Assembly: GCF_000218895.1 (NCBI RefSeq)
Contig: NC_015703.1
Coordinates: 2,679,001-2,743,000, forward strand
From: Runella slithyformis DSM 19594
GTDB lineage: Bacteria > Bacteroidota > Bacteroidia > Cytophagales > Spirosomataceae
Direction of reading: 5' to 3'
DNA length: 64,000 nt
The notes under the pieces are model-generated. The model had not been told where the DNA came from, did no database searches, and was given only the letters and a program-made list of their open reading frames with translations. Below are positions 25,645 to 34,919 of this stretch, piece after piece. Made by a program: the position numbers and the translations under genes. The number at the start of each line of letters is the position of its first letter. Position 1 is the first letter of the stretch.

Positions 25645-26905
25645 TCATTCGATTAATATAGGAATTTTTTCTACTTTCTGCGTGGTTTTTTTGTTGGGAA
25701 TGATATGTAAAAAATAAACTCCAAAAGGCAAATCTGCCACATTTACCTCAATTTTATTTCCATCTATAAAAGCTTTTCTTTCAAATACATTCTGCACTGA
25801 AATAGTCCTTAAAGCGGAAGTCGATTTTTCGGAATAAAGCAAAATTTGTTCCGGCAATAACTCTGCGGACTCTGTATTTTTAAATTGAAGAGTAACTATG
25901 TCTTTTGCCGGATTGGGATAAGCCACCATCATAGCTACTGCTGGGAGGAATAATAAATTGATAAGGTGTTGAATTGCCACATGAATTGGTACATACCAGT
26001 TCAATAACGGCACCATCTGTCGTAGTGACGTAACAATCATTTCCGTTTGGAATTAAAGACGCACTTCCGGACCAAACTGAATAAGTAGAAGTGCTGCCTG
26101 GGGAAGCTGCATGAGATAGTTGCCACATATTTGATCCAGCATCAAATAACCAAGAATTAGGGTAAGAGATAATAGGAGGCCCATACCAAATAGTTGCTGA
26201 TGAGGATGAATTTAGTGTATAGCTGCATGAACTATATAAAGCAGAAATAGTTAACTGGCCTAAATTTCCATTGGACGGACTTGAAGGGAATATTATAGAT
26301 TCAGCATTTAGTAATGGATTTCCTGATGCGCCCGGATGAGATAAATTAAACCCGCTTGGAGCTGTCCAATTATAGTTACAATGAAAATAGCAATCAGTTG
26401 CGTTGTTTTGTAATGCTGGTAACGATGAGATTGCAATTTCTTGATTAGGAGAACAACCAATGACAGTACCATTATTTGGAGGAGCAGGAGCAGGTAGATT
26501 CTTATTGATTAACTGGGATTCAAAACCTATTTGTATTGAAGCAATCGTAAAAGCAGTAACACTAATAGTTGCATTCCCGCTGACAATATTAAATGTATGA
26601 GTATAACTATTAGATTCCCAAATGTATCTACTTACTACAGTAGTTTGTGGCAGATAATTCGGATCATAAACATCGGTGATAGTTATATCCCATCTATATG
26701 TTCCTCCAGGTAGACCTGTTACGGTGAAAGTACCTGCTTGTCCCGGACATATTCGACTGGGCTTGCTAATATCGATAGCTTGTGTACAAGTAGTTGAAAA
26801 GATAAAAAATGTACCCAACAAGATAAATACTTTATTTACACAAACTTTCCGAATAATTTCCCCAAAGAAATTGCCTTTAGAGAATGAGGTTAAAAGTGTT
26901 TTCAT
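25645..26905 (-). pseudogene. Type IX cargo protein (type A sorting domain) broken by a frameshift before the sorting domain
   Basis: The main frame (from 26905) has a signal/anchor segment (VFILLGTFFIFSTTCTQA), then repeated Ig/PKD-like beta modules (RICPGQAGTFTVTGLPGGTYRW, NYNWTAPSG, YQFIIPP), and stops at 25880. The next frame, +1 and overlapping, contains VAYPNPAKDIVTLQF and ends with GVYFLHIIPN...KIPILIE, a complete type A sorting domain. The natural junction lies near 25921-25935 (PPSSSYDGG to AYPNPAKD). As it reads, the product lacks its export signal. Possible reasons: real lesion, phase-like variation or sequencing error. First gene of the operon, with element copy B upstream. Confidence 0.8.
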
Positions 26906-26950
26906 AACAGTAAATGGTTGTGTTATTATTTTTTTAACTATTGACGGAAC

Positions 26951-27001
26951 AATATTAAAAACGTTCAGTGCAATTGGCTTGCATTAAATTAAAGTTTTTA
27001 T
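26951..27001 (-). promoter_or_regulatory. 51-bp upstream element, copy B
   Basis: Second copy of the element at 23635-23685, 46 bp before the start of the type A cargo gene. The dyad core here is TGCAA-TTGGC-TTGCA, slightly shorter than in copy A. Confidence 0.7.
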
Positions 27002-27054
27002 GTTATTTATTATGTGATGGTTGAGTATGATTCAATAGTCTGATAATCAGTGTG

Positions 27055-27348
27055 TTACGCTCCCATTATTTCGTCATTGTCATTTCTTAAACTACGCGGG
27101 GGATGAGCTAGTAAATGAGCAAATAGTGTAGTTAAATCAGGCGGAGAAGTTTCATAATAGTAAGTCTGCCTACTACGACTGTAAGCTATTGGAAAAGCTA
27201 AGTCTTCGATGAGTTCATCGCGGAGATAGTGCCAAGCCCGTAGTGAGAGGCCAAGTTTAGCGGCCATTTGTGGAGGGCTTCCTGTTGCTTTTTGCCTAAC
27301 AAGCAAATCAACCCGTTCTACCAATTCTAAGTATCGTTTTATGGCCAT
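27055..27348 (-). CDS. Small HTH DNA-binding protein
   Basis: 97 residues from the ATG at 27348 (MAIKRYLELVERVDLL). PPQMAAKLGLSLRAWHYLRDEL is a helix-turn-helix of the HTH_11/DeoR-like kind, followed by a short wing FPIAYSRSRQTYYYE. Such small regulators are frequent beside secreted-protein genes in Cytophagales. It lies directly upstream of the type IX cargo operon, on the same strand, and is a natural candidate to bind the 51-bp dyad elements. That link is inference. Confidence 0.7.
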   Translation of the reverse strand: MAIKRYLELVERVDLLVRQKATGSPPQMAAKLGLSLRAWHYLRDELIEDLAFPIAYSRSRQTYYYETSPPDLTTLFAHLLAHPPRSLRNDNDEIMGA

Positions 27349-27554
27349 ATAGATTTTGATTGTGTGTGGTATCATGTTCGCAACGATTCAATAGTAAATT
27401 TATTTTAGAAAATTTAGCGAACGGAGAATATTGCTAATTCGGCTATTCTTTTTGTCGTGCCGACAGTACTTCAGTGTCTATTTCTCTCATTCGACCGCGA
27501 TTGATTATAAATGATTGATTTTATGCTTGTATAGCAAAATTCAAAACTCACTCC

Positions 27555-28478
27555 ATGAAATCCCTCACCCGCCGTCATTTTCTCCACTCCTCAGGCATAT
27601 TGGCCGGGGCTGCACTATTGCCCCGATTCCGGTCTGCTCCTAATTCACTGCGCTTGGGCGGGCCTATCTTTCTAAAAAGTGATGATCCCGTTGAATTGGC
27701 AAAAGAGCATCGACGTTTGGGTTATAGCGCGGCGTATGTTCCGAAAGTGGAACTGAAAGATACCCCGCGCATTGCGGCGCTTCGCAAAGCCTTTGCGGAG
27801 CAGAATGTCATCATTGCCGAAGTAGGCGCGTGGGTCAATATGCTGGATGCTGACGCCGAAAAACGAAAGAAAAACATGGAGTACGTGACCGAACGGCTGG
27901 CGTTGGCGGAAGAAATCGGTGCGCTGACCTGCATTGACATTGCGGGTTCGTACCATCCCAAACAATGGGACGGACCGGATGCCCGCAACCTCACCAAAGA
28001 GTACTTTGACGCCACGGTTGAAAACTGCCGAAAAGTGATTGACGCCGTCAAGCCCAAAACGGCCAAATTTGCCCTCGAAATGATGGGGTGGAGCCTGCCC
28101 AACGACGCTGATTCCTGCCTGAAGTTCATCAAAGCCATGGATCGGCCCGCATTTGCGGCGCACATCGACATTGCCAATATCATCAACTCGCCCGAGCGAT
28201 TTTACCAAAATACGGCCCTGATCAACGATACATTTAAAAAATTGGGCAAGTGGATCGTCTCATGCCACGCCAAAGATGTAGTGGGAAAAGACGTGCATTT
28301 TGCCGAAACCATGCCCGGACGCGGCGGCATGGATTACGCCGCTTATCTGCGAAATGTAACGGCGCTGCCGCGCGAAGTGCCTTTGATGTTAGAGCATCTT
28401 CGTACCGCTGAAGAATACGACGAAGCGCGTTTATACGTCATGAAAGTGGCCAAAGAGACGGGCATTGCATTGGCCTAA
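27555..28478 (+). CDS. Tat-exported sugar phosphate isomerase/epimerase-like TIM-barrel protein
   Basis: 307 residues. The N-terminus MKSLTRRHFLHSSGILAGAALL is a twin-arginine signal (RRHFL). The rest matches the xylose-isomerase-like/AP endonuclease 2 barrel: EVGAWVNMLD near 95, LALEEIGALTCIDIAG, FALEMMGWS near 185, HIDIANIINSP near 213, SCHAKDV near 240 and LMLEHL near 285. The Glu, Asp, His and Glu residues at strand ends would bind a divalent metal. It probably acts on a sugar or cyclitol in the periplasm. Exact reaction unknown. Single gene, convergent with a lipoprotein gene 2 bp away. Confidence 0.8.
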   Translation: MKSLTRRHFLHSSGILAGAALLPRFRSAPNSLRLGGPIFLKSDDPVELAKEHRRLGYSAAYVPKVELKDTPRIAALRKAFAEQNVIIAEVGAWVNMLDADAEKRKKNMEYVTERLALAEEIGALTCIDIAGSYHPKQWDGPDARNLTKEYFDATVENCRKVIDAVKPKTAKFALEMMGWSLPNDADSCLKFIKAMDRPAFAAHIDIANIINSPERFYQNTALINDTFKKLGKWIVSCHAKDVVGKDVHFAETMPGRGGMDYAAYLRNVTALPREVPLMLEHLRTAEEYDEARLYVMKVAKETGIALA

Positions 28479-28480
28479 CG

Positions 28481-28909
28481 TTACGGCACACGAACATATT
28501 TACTCTTAGAACTTAATGAGCACAGAGTGAGAATAAACTCATCATCTGTCAATTTTATTTCCCACGTGGGGCAGCCTATGCAATCAATCAGTGCACATCC
28601 GGGATTGTAGGGGATAGGGCTTTGAGGGTTTATCTCAAAAGTTTTTCCATTGATATTCAAGGCATTCGGACCGCAGCAAATTCCTAAGTCATTCCTATGT
28701 AAAATTGCTCCGTCGCTTCTGAAAATGAGGTAGTTGGCAGGGGTTCGATTGTCATAGGCAAGCACCCATTCCTTTTTTCCATTGTTTGTTACTTCATACG
28801 CTTCCAAACGCCATTTTCCTACCAGAGGTTGCAAAGTTTCGGGAGCCACATTTTTGTCGCGGCATTGGGCCATTGACAAAAACAATAAGAAGGAAAGGAG
28901 ATATTTCAT
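28481..28909 (-). CDS. Lipocalin-like lipoprotein
   Basis: 142 residues. The signal peptide ends in the lipobox LSMAQC (Cys at about 17), so the mature protein is lipid-anchored. LVGKWRLEAYEVTNNGKKEWVLAYD and the later FRSDGAILHR and WEIKLTDDEFILTL match the lipocalin-like beta barrel that is common in Bacteroidota lipoproteins. Six further Cys (GICCG, CALIDCIGC, TLC) may form disulfides. Role unknown, possibly binding a small hydrophobic ligand. Confidence 0.75.
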   Translation of the reverse strand: MKYLLSFLLFLSMAQCRDKNVAPETLQPLVGKWRLEAYEVTNNGKKEWVLAYDNRTPANYLIFRSDGAILHRNDLGICCGPNALNINGKTFEINPQSPIPYNPGCALIDCIGCPTWEIKLTDDEFILTLCSLSSKSKYVRVP

Positions 28910-28966
28910 GGTTTCCCAAAGTGTTTGCTTTCAGGACGCTTTGTTTGTCCAAATCGTTGGAACTTC

Positions 28967-29027
28967 AGGCGTCTGACGGTTTGAACTGGGGCCGCATCGG
29001 CGTACCGGCCCAGCCCGTCGGACGCCT
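28967..29027. repeat. GC-rich nested hairpin in the kinase leader region
   Basis: Outer arms AGGCGTCTGACGG (28967-28979) and CCGTCGGACGCCT (29015-29027) pair at 12 of 13 positions. Inner arms TGGGGCCG (28987-28994) and CGGCCCA (29006-29012) also pair, with one bulge. It lies 66 bp upstream of the kinase promoter box. No coding content seen. Confidence 0.55.
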
Positions 29028-29092
29028 TCGCTTTTTCGCCCCATTTTTAGCGGATTTCGTCACAGATTTTACTTCAGGGCAGCCACATCGTA

Positions 29093-29100
29093 TACTTTTG
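29093..29100 (+). promoter_or_regulatory. -7 box TACTTTTG before the sensor kinase
   Basis: TACTTTTG fits TAnnTTTG and lies 46 bp before the kinase ATG. No clear -33 TTG. Confidence 0.45.
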
Positions 29101-29145
29101 AATCGTCTAACCTAAAACAGCCATTTTTTTTAATTCATTTACACG

Positions 29146-30714
29146 ATGACTCTCCAACGCTTCCGCCAAATTGAATTTTGGGTGATTACCGCCCTGACGG
29201 CTTTGTTTCTGTTCATTGCGCTTGCCACTGATTATCGGTATTTTTCGCGCGTTTGGTTTCAACTTGAGGCGCTCGAACAGCAACGTATCTATCTTCGGTA
29301 CGATTGGGTAACCAATGGGCTGTGGCCTATTCTGAGTATTTTTCTAACCCTTTATGGAAGTTGGTACGTGCTGAATCGCGTCATTATTCCACGGTATTGG
29401 CCCGATCAACTCAACTTTTTTGTGGTTGGCTCGTTACTGATCAGCATTGTTGTGCTGACGGGTGCCTGGAGCTATTTGTACAGTTGGAAGGAACTGAAGT
29501 TTCGGCACGACATCAATTACAGTATTATAGGAGCCAAAGTTTTGTCATCGTTTCGACTTCGGAACTTAGCGTTACTCAGCGGCGGACTGGTGTTGGCGTT
29601 ATCATTGTATACCCTTCTGTCTCAGGCGTACCAATGGGCACTGCAACAAACGGAGACCAACGTAAATCATAAAGTCATTAAAGATGGCAGCAGCCTGGCA
29701 TTCATTGGATTTGTACTATGGACTGCTTTTCAAATGACGCCCGGTAATTTTTTCTTTATCCCTTCCCTGATTTGGGTACAGGGCGCATTTATTCACGCTT
29801 ATTTATATCATACTAACCTTCTGAGATGGAGAACGTTTGCTTTTCGTCAAAGCAATGAAAATCGCCAAGCCTTCCTAAACTTGTTCACTGCGTTGGCCAT
29901 CAGTTTCGGCAGCAGTATCGTTTGGGTGTTGTTACATGACTCATTTCGAAATTATCTGTATGGCTACAACGCAGGGGATGTGCTTGCATTCTGGTTAGTT
30001 TCCTGGTTGGGCGCCCTCGCCGTTACGCTAATTCGTCAGTTTATGGTGAGGCCCTTAGAAACTAATCTTAATCGTAACCAAGCCGAGCTTTCGGCCCTTC
30101 GCGCCCAGATCAACCCGCATTTTTTGTTCAACGCCATGAACACGCTTTATGCCACGGCCATTGAAGAGAACGCCGAAAAAACCTCCCACGGGATTCAGCA
30201 GCTGTCGGATATGATGCGTTTTATGATGCATGAAAACAACCAGGAGCAGATTGATGTACAACAGGAAGTGGCTTATTTGCGAAACTATATTGATTTGCAG
30301 CGCCTTCGTCTGTCGGAGTCGGATAAGCTGGAGCTGAAAGTTGACTTAGATGATGCCCTTTGTTTGCGGAGCATTGCCCCGATGTTGCTGATTCCTTTTG
30401 TTGAAAATGCCTTCAAACACGGCATCAGCCTGCGCAATGCTTCCTGGATTTTCATCAAATTATATTGCCACCGGGAAAAACTTCATTTTTCGGTCTTCAA
30501 CAGCATTCATCCGCGCCATGAAGAAGACCCCGAGAAGTATTCGTCGGGGATCGGGTTGGTCAATGTGCAGAAACGGCTCGAACTGCTGTATCCTCAAAAC
30601 CATGACCTTCGGATTCATCGCACCGAAAAGGAGTTTTCGGTGCAGTTGGCCATTGATTTTGCAAAAAAAGGCAAAAAGTTAAACTCTATCCTGGCTACGT
30701 ATGACCAACTCTGA
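29146..30714 (+). CDS. LytS/YehU-type sensor histidine kinase
   Basis: 522 residues with about seven membrane spans in the first 300. The His_kinase (PF06580) motif ALRAQINPHFLFNAMNTLYA (about 322-341) carries the phosphoacceptor His. The ATP-binding part has PFVENAFKHGIS (N box) and SSGIGLVNVQKRLELLY (G box). It phosphorylates the LytTR response regulator encoded 43 bp downstream. No extracellular sensing domain is visible, so the signal is probably detected within or near the membrane. Confidence 0.93.
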   Translation: MTLQRFRQIEFWVITALTALFLFIALATDYRYFSRVWFQLEALEQQRIYLRYDWVTNGLWPILSIFLTLYGSWYVLNRVIIPRYWPDQLNFFVVGSLLISIVVLTGAWSYLYSWKELKFRHDINYSIIGAKVLSSFRLRNLALLSGGLVLALSLYTLLSQAYQWALQQTETNVNHKVIKDGSSLAFIGFVLWTAFQMTPGNFFFIPSLIWVQGAFIHAYLYHTNLLRWRTFAFRQSNENRQAFLNLFTALAISFGSSIVWVLLHDSFRNYLYGYNAGDVLAFWLVSWLGALAVTLIRQFMVRPLETNLNRNQAELSALRAQINPHFLFNAMNTLYATAIEENAEKTSHGIQQLSDMMRFMMHENNQEQIDVQQEVAYLRNYIDLQRLRLSESDKLELKVDLDDALCLRSIAPMLLIPFVENAFKHGISLRNASWIFIKLYCHREKLHFSVFNSIHPRHEEDPEKYSSGIGLVNVQKRLELLYPQNHDLRIHRTEKEFSVQLAIDFAKKGKKLNSILATYDQL

Positions 30715-30757
30715 CCATTGACGGTGTATTTTTACGATTCATAAATTCATTTGACGG

Positions 30758-31495
30758 ATGATTGCCATAGCCATTGACGACGAGCCCAAAGCGCTGGATA
30801 TTGTACGAAATTTTGCGGATAAAGTACCTTTTTTGTCTTTGAAAGCTACCTTTCAGGACGCTTTTGAGGCCTTGGACTTCCTGCAAAAAGAGCCCGTAGA
30901 TCTGATTTTTTTAGACATCAAAATGCCTGATATTTCAGGACTTGAATTTTTGAGGGCCCTTCCCAGTCCGCCAATGGTGATCTTTACCACGGCTTACGCC
31001 GAGCATGCCGTGCAGAGTTATGATTTTGATGCCATTGACTACCTGCTCAAACCGTTCGCCATCAGCCGCTTTCTGAAAGCCTGTACCAAGGCTCATGATG
31101 CGCTGAAGGTGAGGGAACTGGCCCTGGTGGAGGAAGGCAGGCGTCATCCCGGGCTGATTGAGACGTCTCCGGTTCGGCCAACGTCTCCCGTGCCGGAAAG
31201 TATTTTTGTCAAAAATGGCTATGAGCAGGTGCGGGTCATGCTGGACGATATTCTGTATCTGGAAGCCGGCGGTAACTACGTAGTTTTTGTGACCAAACCA
31301 CAAAAGATCGCCTCCCGAATGACCATGAACGAAGCGGAGACCCTGCTGCCCAACGAACGCTTCGTGCGTATACACCGATCCTACATTGTAGCCAAAGATA
31401 AAATAGACCGTTTTGACCGCTATGAGGTCTGCGTTAATGCGCAGGCCCTGCCGATCGGGGCCAATTACAGCCATTTACAGTTAGCAGTTAAATGA
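30758..31495 (+). CDS. LytTR-family response regulator
   Basis: 245 residues. Receiver domain at 1-120: acidic pair IAIDDEPKA, phosphoacceptor Asp in LIFLDIKMPDISG, the switch TTAYAEHAVQSY and Lys in YLLKPF. The LytTR DNA-binding domain (about 145-245) has IFVKNGYEQVRVMLDDILYLEAGGNYV and FVRIHRSYIVAKDKI. All active residues are intact. It forms a pair with the kinase upstream and probably regulates few promoters. Binding sites are expected as two short direct repeats. Confidence 0.95.
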   Translation: MIAIAIDDEPKALDIVRNFADKVPFLSLKATFQDAFEALDFLQKEPVDLIFLDIKMPDISGLEFLRALPSPPMVIFTTAYAEHAVQSYDFDAIDYLLKPFAISRFLKACTKAHDALKVRELALVEEGRRHPGLIETSPVRPTSPVPESIFVKNGYEQVRVMLDDILYLEAGGNYVVFVTKPQKIASRMTMNEAETLLPNERFVRIHRSYIVAKDKIDRFDRYEVCVNAQALPIGANYSHLQLAVK

Positions 31496-31515
31496 ATGAG
31501 CGCTGAAGGTATCAA

Positions 31516-34191
31516 TTATTCATTGGCCAGGCTCCTGACGGGATTTGTTAAAGCGGCTTTGATGCTTTGAAAACTAACCGTCAATAAAGCGATTCCCAAA
31601 GCCACGATCCCTGCCAGGACAAACATCCACCACTCTATTGTAATTTTGTAAGCGAAGCCTTGCAGCCAGGCATTCATTGTATACCACGCAACGGGCGAAG
31701 CGACGATCAGCGCGATCAGTACTAACTTCACGAAATCTCCCGTCAATAACTGTACGATACCGGCCACCGAAGCGCCAAGGACTTTGCGAATGCCAATTTC
31801 TTTGGCCCGTTGTTCGGCCGCCTGAACGACCAATCCGAAAATGCCCAATGCCGACAGAAACATCGTCAGACTGCTGAAAAACGTAAAAAATTGACGAAGT
31901 CTGTCTTCTGCTTCATATTGTTCGGCCAGCAGATCTGATACTTGGTGTATGGCCAGCAATTTGGCAGGAAACAGCTTTTTCCACAGCGCGGTCAGAGCAC
32001 TTACTACGGCCTTTTCTGTGCCCGGTTGTATCCGAATCAACATTCCCCCGTATTGGGCCGATCTGTTTGCTAAAATGACGGTAGGCTTGATCGGCTCATG
32101 CAGTGATTCATTATTGAAGTTTTCCACGATGCCTACCGGTACCGTATGGGCATTTTTGATTTGCTTTTCCAGTGTGTTAACGCGCAGTATTTTAGCGGCT
32201 GACGCGGTAATAAGTGAGGGTTGGAGCTTAGTCGTTGCTTCGTATTCCTCCCAATTAACGGCTTGCAGTGAGTCAGAATTAAGCGCATCGGTCGAAAATT
32301 TTTTATCAAAGAAACGCCCTTTGGCCAGTTTGAGTTGAAGGGTTTGCGCCAAGTCTAAGTCGCCCGAGATATACCATACTTTTACTTTGGTACTGGCGTC
32401 AGCCGGATCTTCTACATCCTTCGACATAAAGCCCGCTCCCTGTGTGGGTACCCATTGCGTTATACTTGCCTTTTCAACGCCGGGGATGTTCAGTAATTCA
32501 TTTTTAAAGACATCACTTTTGCCATCCCACGATACGTAATCTATGCTTAATAAATGGTCTTTATTGAAACCTATATCCCTGGTCTGAATAAAATCAAGCT
32601 GCTTCTGAACAACGATGAGGGCAAGAAGTACGAAAATGGAAATACAGAATTGAATCACAACCAGGCTTTTACGTAATCGATGCTGTCCGAAGGCAGGATG
32701 CTTCTGAAACGCTCCTTTCAGGGCGTTAGAGGGTTCCAAACCGGAGATAAGCCAAGCCGGATATAACCCCGTAAGCAAACAGGTGATCAGGACTACCCCC
32801 AACACCGACAGAATGCCTTTCCCATCGGAAACGGCCGTTTTGATCAATGGATGCCCAAGGTACTCTTCTACCGACTTCAGAGACGTCGAATAGAGACAAC
32901 CTGCCAAAAAAGCGGCGATACCGAAAACAATGAAAGCTTCGGCCATGAACTGCAAGGTAAGCTGAAAACGCGTTGCGCTCAGAATCTTTCTTACGCCGGT
33001 CTCTTTCAGGCGGGTAACGGCCTTAGCGGTACTTAAATTGACAAAATTGATACAGGCAATGAACAGTAACAGCAACGCAATGCCCGAAAAAATAGAGATG
33101 TTGTTGGCGTTGCCGTAGGTTTTGTCTTTTTTCTCGAAATCTGAGTGCAGATAAACGTCTTTCACCGACTGAAACTCAAATTGATACTTGGGCCTGTTTC
33201 CGGTAAACGTGCTGTACCATTTGTTTACTTTTTCGGAAAACCTGGCAATATCAGTACCCGGTTTGAGTAAAATGTAGTTTCGTGAAAACGTACCGAACTC
33301 CTTAGGACTCAACTCTTCCGTACGCCCTTTGTGAAGGTGGATGACATCCGCCCGCAAGTGGCTGTTGGCAGGCAGGTCTTCGATGATGCCTGTGATCAGA
33401 AACGGGTTGGCCTTTTGATCATACGAAGGAATATCGTGGATGATTTTTCCGACCGGATTTTCGTTGGGAAAGTATTTGTTTTTAAACGTGCGGGAAATCA
33501 ACAGATTGGAATTTCCGTGAATATAACGCTGTGGGGTCCCCTCAATAACGTTAAGATCCAACATTCCCCAAACGGTCGTGTCGGCGTGTAAAACGCGCGT
33601 TTTGATCTCGTTGCCGGGTTTATCCGGGCCCGTATTCAAATGCATGTCAGCGGTATACAAGGCAGAATAGGATTCTACTTCGGCATAATCTTTTTTGAGC
33701 TGAGGAGCCAAACCGGCAAAAGAGGAGGAAAATTGATCATACACTCCTTCTGCCATCTTATTGACGGTGACAATGCGATATAGATCGTCTTTTCGACTCC
33801 ACTGACGGTCATAGGACAAATCATTGATCACCACTGAAGCTACCATCATACAGGCCCACAGTCCAATGGACAAACCCGTAATATGGATCAGTGAATACCC
33901 TTTGTTTTTAAAAAGGTTGCGTGCGGCGATTTTAAAATAGTTTCGTAGCATATCTGTAGGAGAAGGAGTGGGATAAGGATTTGGTTGTCGTCTCATCAAA
34001 GAAGGGCGCATCAGACTCAATACGTCCCGTACGTAGCGTCGGCGGGCCTGACGCAGGCCCAGCCGGTCTACGCGTTGTTGGAATAGTTCGTCTAAATCAC
34101 CTTCCATTTCTTCCGCCCGATGCGGGGCCAGCAAAAGGTGTAACAGGCGCGCAGCCCAGCGAGGAGGATGAGAAGCGGATTTCTTTTTCAT
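31516..34191 (-). CDS. FtsX/MacB-type ABC transporter permease with PadR-linked prefix domain
   Basis: 891 residues. The first 80 (HPPRWAARLLHLLLAPHRAEEMEGDLDELF...) form the permease prefix domain found in PadR-linked permeases. A membrane span near 110 is followed by a periplasmic MacB_PCD domain. An FtsX domain lies near 380-500, then a second periplasmic domain and a final FtsX unit near 760-890 (KEIGIRKVLGASVAGIVQLL). No ATPase is in the window, so an ATPase encoded elsewhere is needed. Likely exports a peptide or drug, or transduces mechanical force. Its start overlaps the end of padR by 4 bp. Confidence 0.9.
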   Translation of the reverse strand: MKKKSASHPPRWAARLLHLLLAPHRAEEMEGDLDELFQQRVDRLGLRQARRRYVRDVLSLMRPSLMRRQPNPYPTPSPTDMLRNYFKIAARNLFKNKGYSLIHITGLSIGLWACMMVASVVINDLSYDRQWSRKDDLYRIVTVNKMAEGVYDQFSSSFAGLAPQLKKDYAEVESYSALYTADMHLNTGPDKPGNEIKTRVLHADTTVWGMLDLNVIEGTPQRYIHGNSNLLISRTFKNKYFPNENPVGKIIHDIPSYDQKANPFLITGIIEDLPANSHLRADVIHLHKGRTEELSPKEFGTFSRNYILLKPGTDIARFSEKVNKWYSTFTGNRPKYQFEFQSVKDVYLHSDFEKKDKTYGNANNISIFSGIALLLLFIACINFVNLSTAKAVTRLKETGVRKILSATRFQLTLQFMAEAFIVFGIAAFLAGCLYSTSLKSVEEYLGHPLIKTAVSDGKGILSVLGVVLITCLLTGLYPAWLISGLEPSNALKGAFQKHPAFGQHRLRKSLVVIQFCISIFVLLALIVVQKQLDFIQTRDIGFNKDHLLSIDYVSWDGKSDVFKNELLNIPGVEKASITQWVPTQGAGFMSKDVEDPADASTKVKVWYISGDLDLAQTLQLKLAKGRFFDKKFSTDALNSDSLQAVNWEEYEATTKLQPSLITASAAKILRVNTLEKQIKNAHTVPVGIVENFNNESLHEPIKPTVILANRSAQYGGMLIRIQPGTEKAVVSALTALWKKLFPAKLLAIHQVSDLLAEQYEAEDRLRQFFTFFSSLTMFLSALGIFGLVVQAAEQRAKEIGIRKVLGASVAGIVQLLTGDFVKLVLIALIVASPVAWYTMNAWLQGFAYKITIEWWMFVLAGIVALGIALLTVSFQSIKAALTNPVRSLANE

Positions 34192-34514
34192 GCGTTAGCG
34201 GGGGTTGGGATCGAATTCCACATTTGATTTCGTAAGTGACGAATATCTTCCAGTGCCCGGCGGCCAAGGGTCGTTACGGAATAAAGTCGCTTCCGGCGGC
34301 CTCCCCGTTCGGCGGTCATTCCTCCCATTTCAGAACTGACCAGCCCCTTTTCCTGTAACCGATTCAGCGCTGAATGGACCGCTCCCAGGTTTACTGACCG
34401 TCTCATTTGCTGCTCAATCTCATTGACAACGGCCGCGCCGTAGGCGTCGCCTGATCGAATGGCTACGGCCAGCAATACCACTTCTTCAAACTCGCCTAAA
34501 TACGTTCCTTTCAT
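34188..34514 (-). CDS. PadR-family transcriptional regulator
   Basis: 108 residues from MKGTYLGEFEEVVLL; the longer open frame upstream lacks family content. The winged-helix part contains SVNLGAVHSALNRLQEKGLVSSEMGG, and RKRLYSVTTLGRRALEDI is the PadR C-terminal helix region. It represses until ligand binding releases it, and it overlaps the permease gene by 4 bp (ATGA-type coupling). The GTTAT/ATAAC dyad 13 bp before its ATG is a plausible autoregulatory operator. Confidence 0.92.
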   Translation of the reverse strand: MKGTYLGEFEEVVLLAVAIRSGDAYGAAVVNEIEQQMRRSVNLGAVHSALNRLQEKGLVSSEMGGMTAERGGRRKRLYSVTTLGRRALEDIRHLRNQMWNSIPTPANA

Positions 34515-34527
34515 AGATAAGAGATTA

Positions 34528-34545
34528 GTTATGTAAATGTATAAC
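34528..34545. promoter_or_regulatory. Candidate PadR operator
   Basis: GTTAT-N8-ATAAC dyad, 13 bp upstream of the padR start. The position suits autoregulation. The link to PadR is inference. Confidence 0.4.
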
Positions 34546-34621
34546 AAATGTCCTGCCGGTAAAATAAGGTGCCTTTTTTGGCCTGATTTGGGCGTTTTTG
34601 GGAGGGAGCACGGTTGCGTAT

Positions 34622-34661
34622 TGTCCGGAATCGGACACATCATGTACGCTTCCGGACAATG
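34622..34661. promoter_or_regulatory. TGTCCG palindrome with a third half-site
   Basis: TGTCCG-GAAT-CGGACA (34622-34637) is a perfect dyad. A further TTCCGGACAATGCG follows at 34650-34663, which is an inverted copy of the sequence leading into the dyad (ATTGTCCGGAA). It lies about 260 bp before the MFS gene and 110 bp before padR. Confidence 0.45.
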
Positions 34662-34919
34662 CGTATACCCCGGGTCCATTATCGGAGACAGTTCAGACAT
34701 GGAGAGCAGATTTATGTCACAAAAGACCCGATGAAGTATACATGGAGGGTTGTTTGGAAATATGCTTTTTTGGTTAATAACTCTCATTTTATCTGAGTTG
34801 AATGGCTGTTTTCAGAAGTGGATATATCTACGGAGCGAATCGAAAATAGTCTGTAAGATGTAGAACCGACCGACGCTTTTTTAGTATTATTGCAGAAAAT
34901 CCATAACCCTCCTTACCCA

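Larger units (their letters stand above)
34515..34919. other. Divergent intergenic region padR / MFS
   Basis: 405 bp without a supported gene. It contains two candidate operators (34528-34545 and 34622-34661). Short frames on both strands show no recognisable content. Confidence 0.6.

Noticed and set aside
31491-31524. AATGAAT / ATTCATT hairpin between the LytTR gene and the permease
   Set aside because: Seven pairs over a long loop; it overlaps both stop regions and lacks a T-tract.
34572-34787. N-terminal extension of PadR to 34787
   Set aside because: Residues before MKGTYLGEF show no PadR character, and the ATG at 34514 matches the family start.
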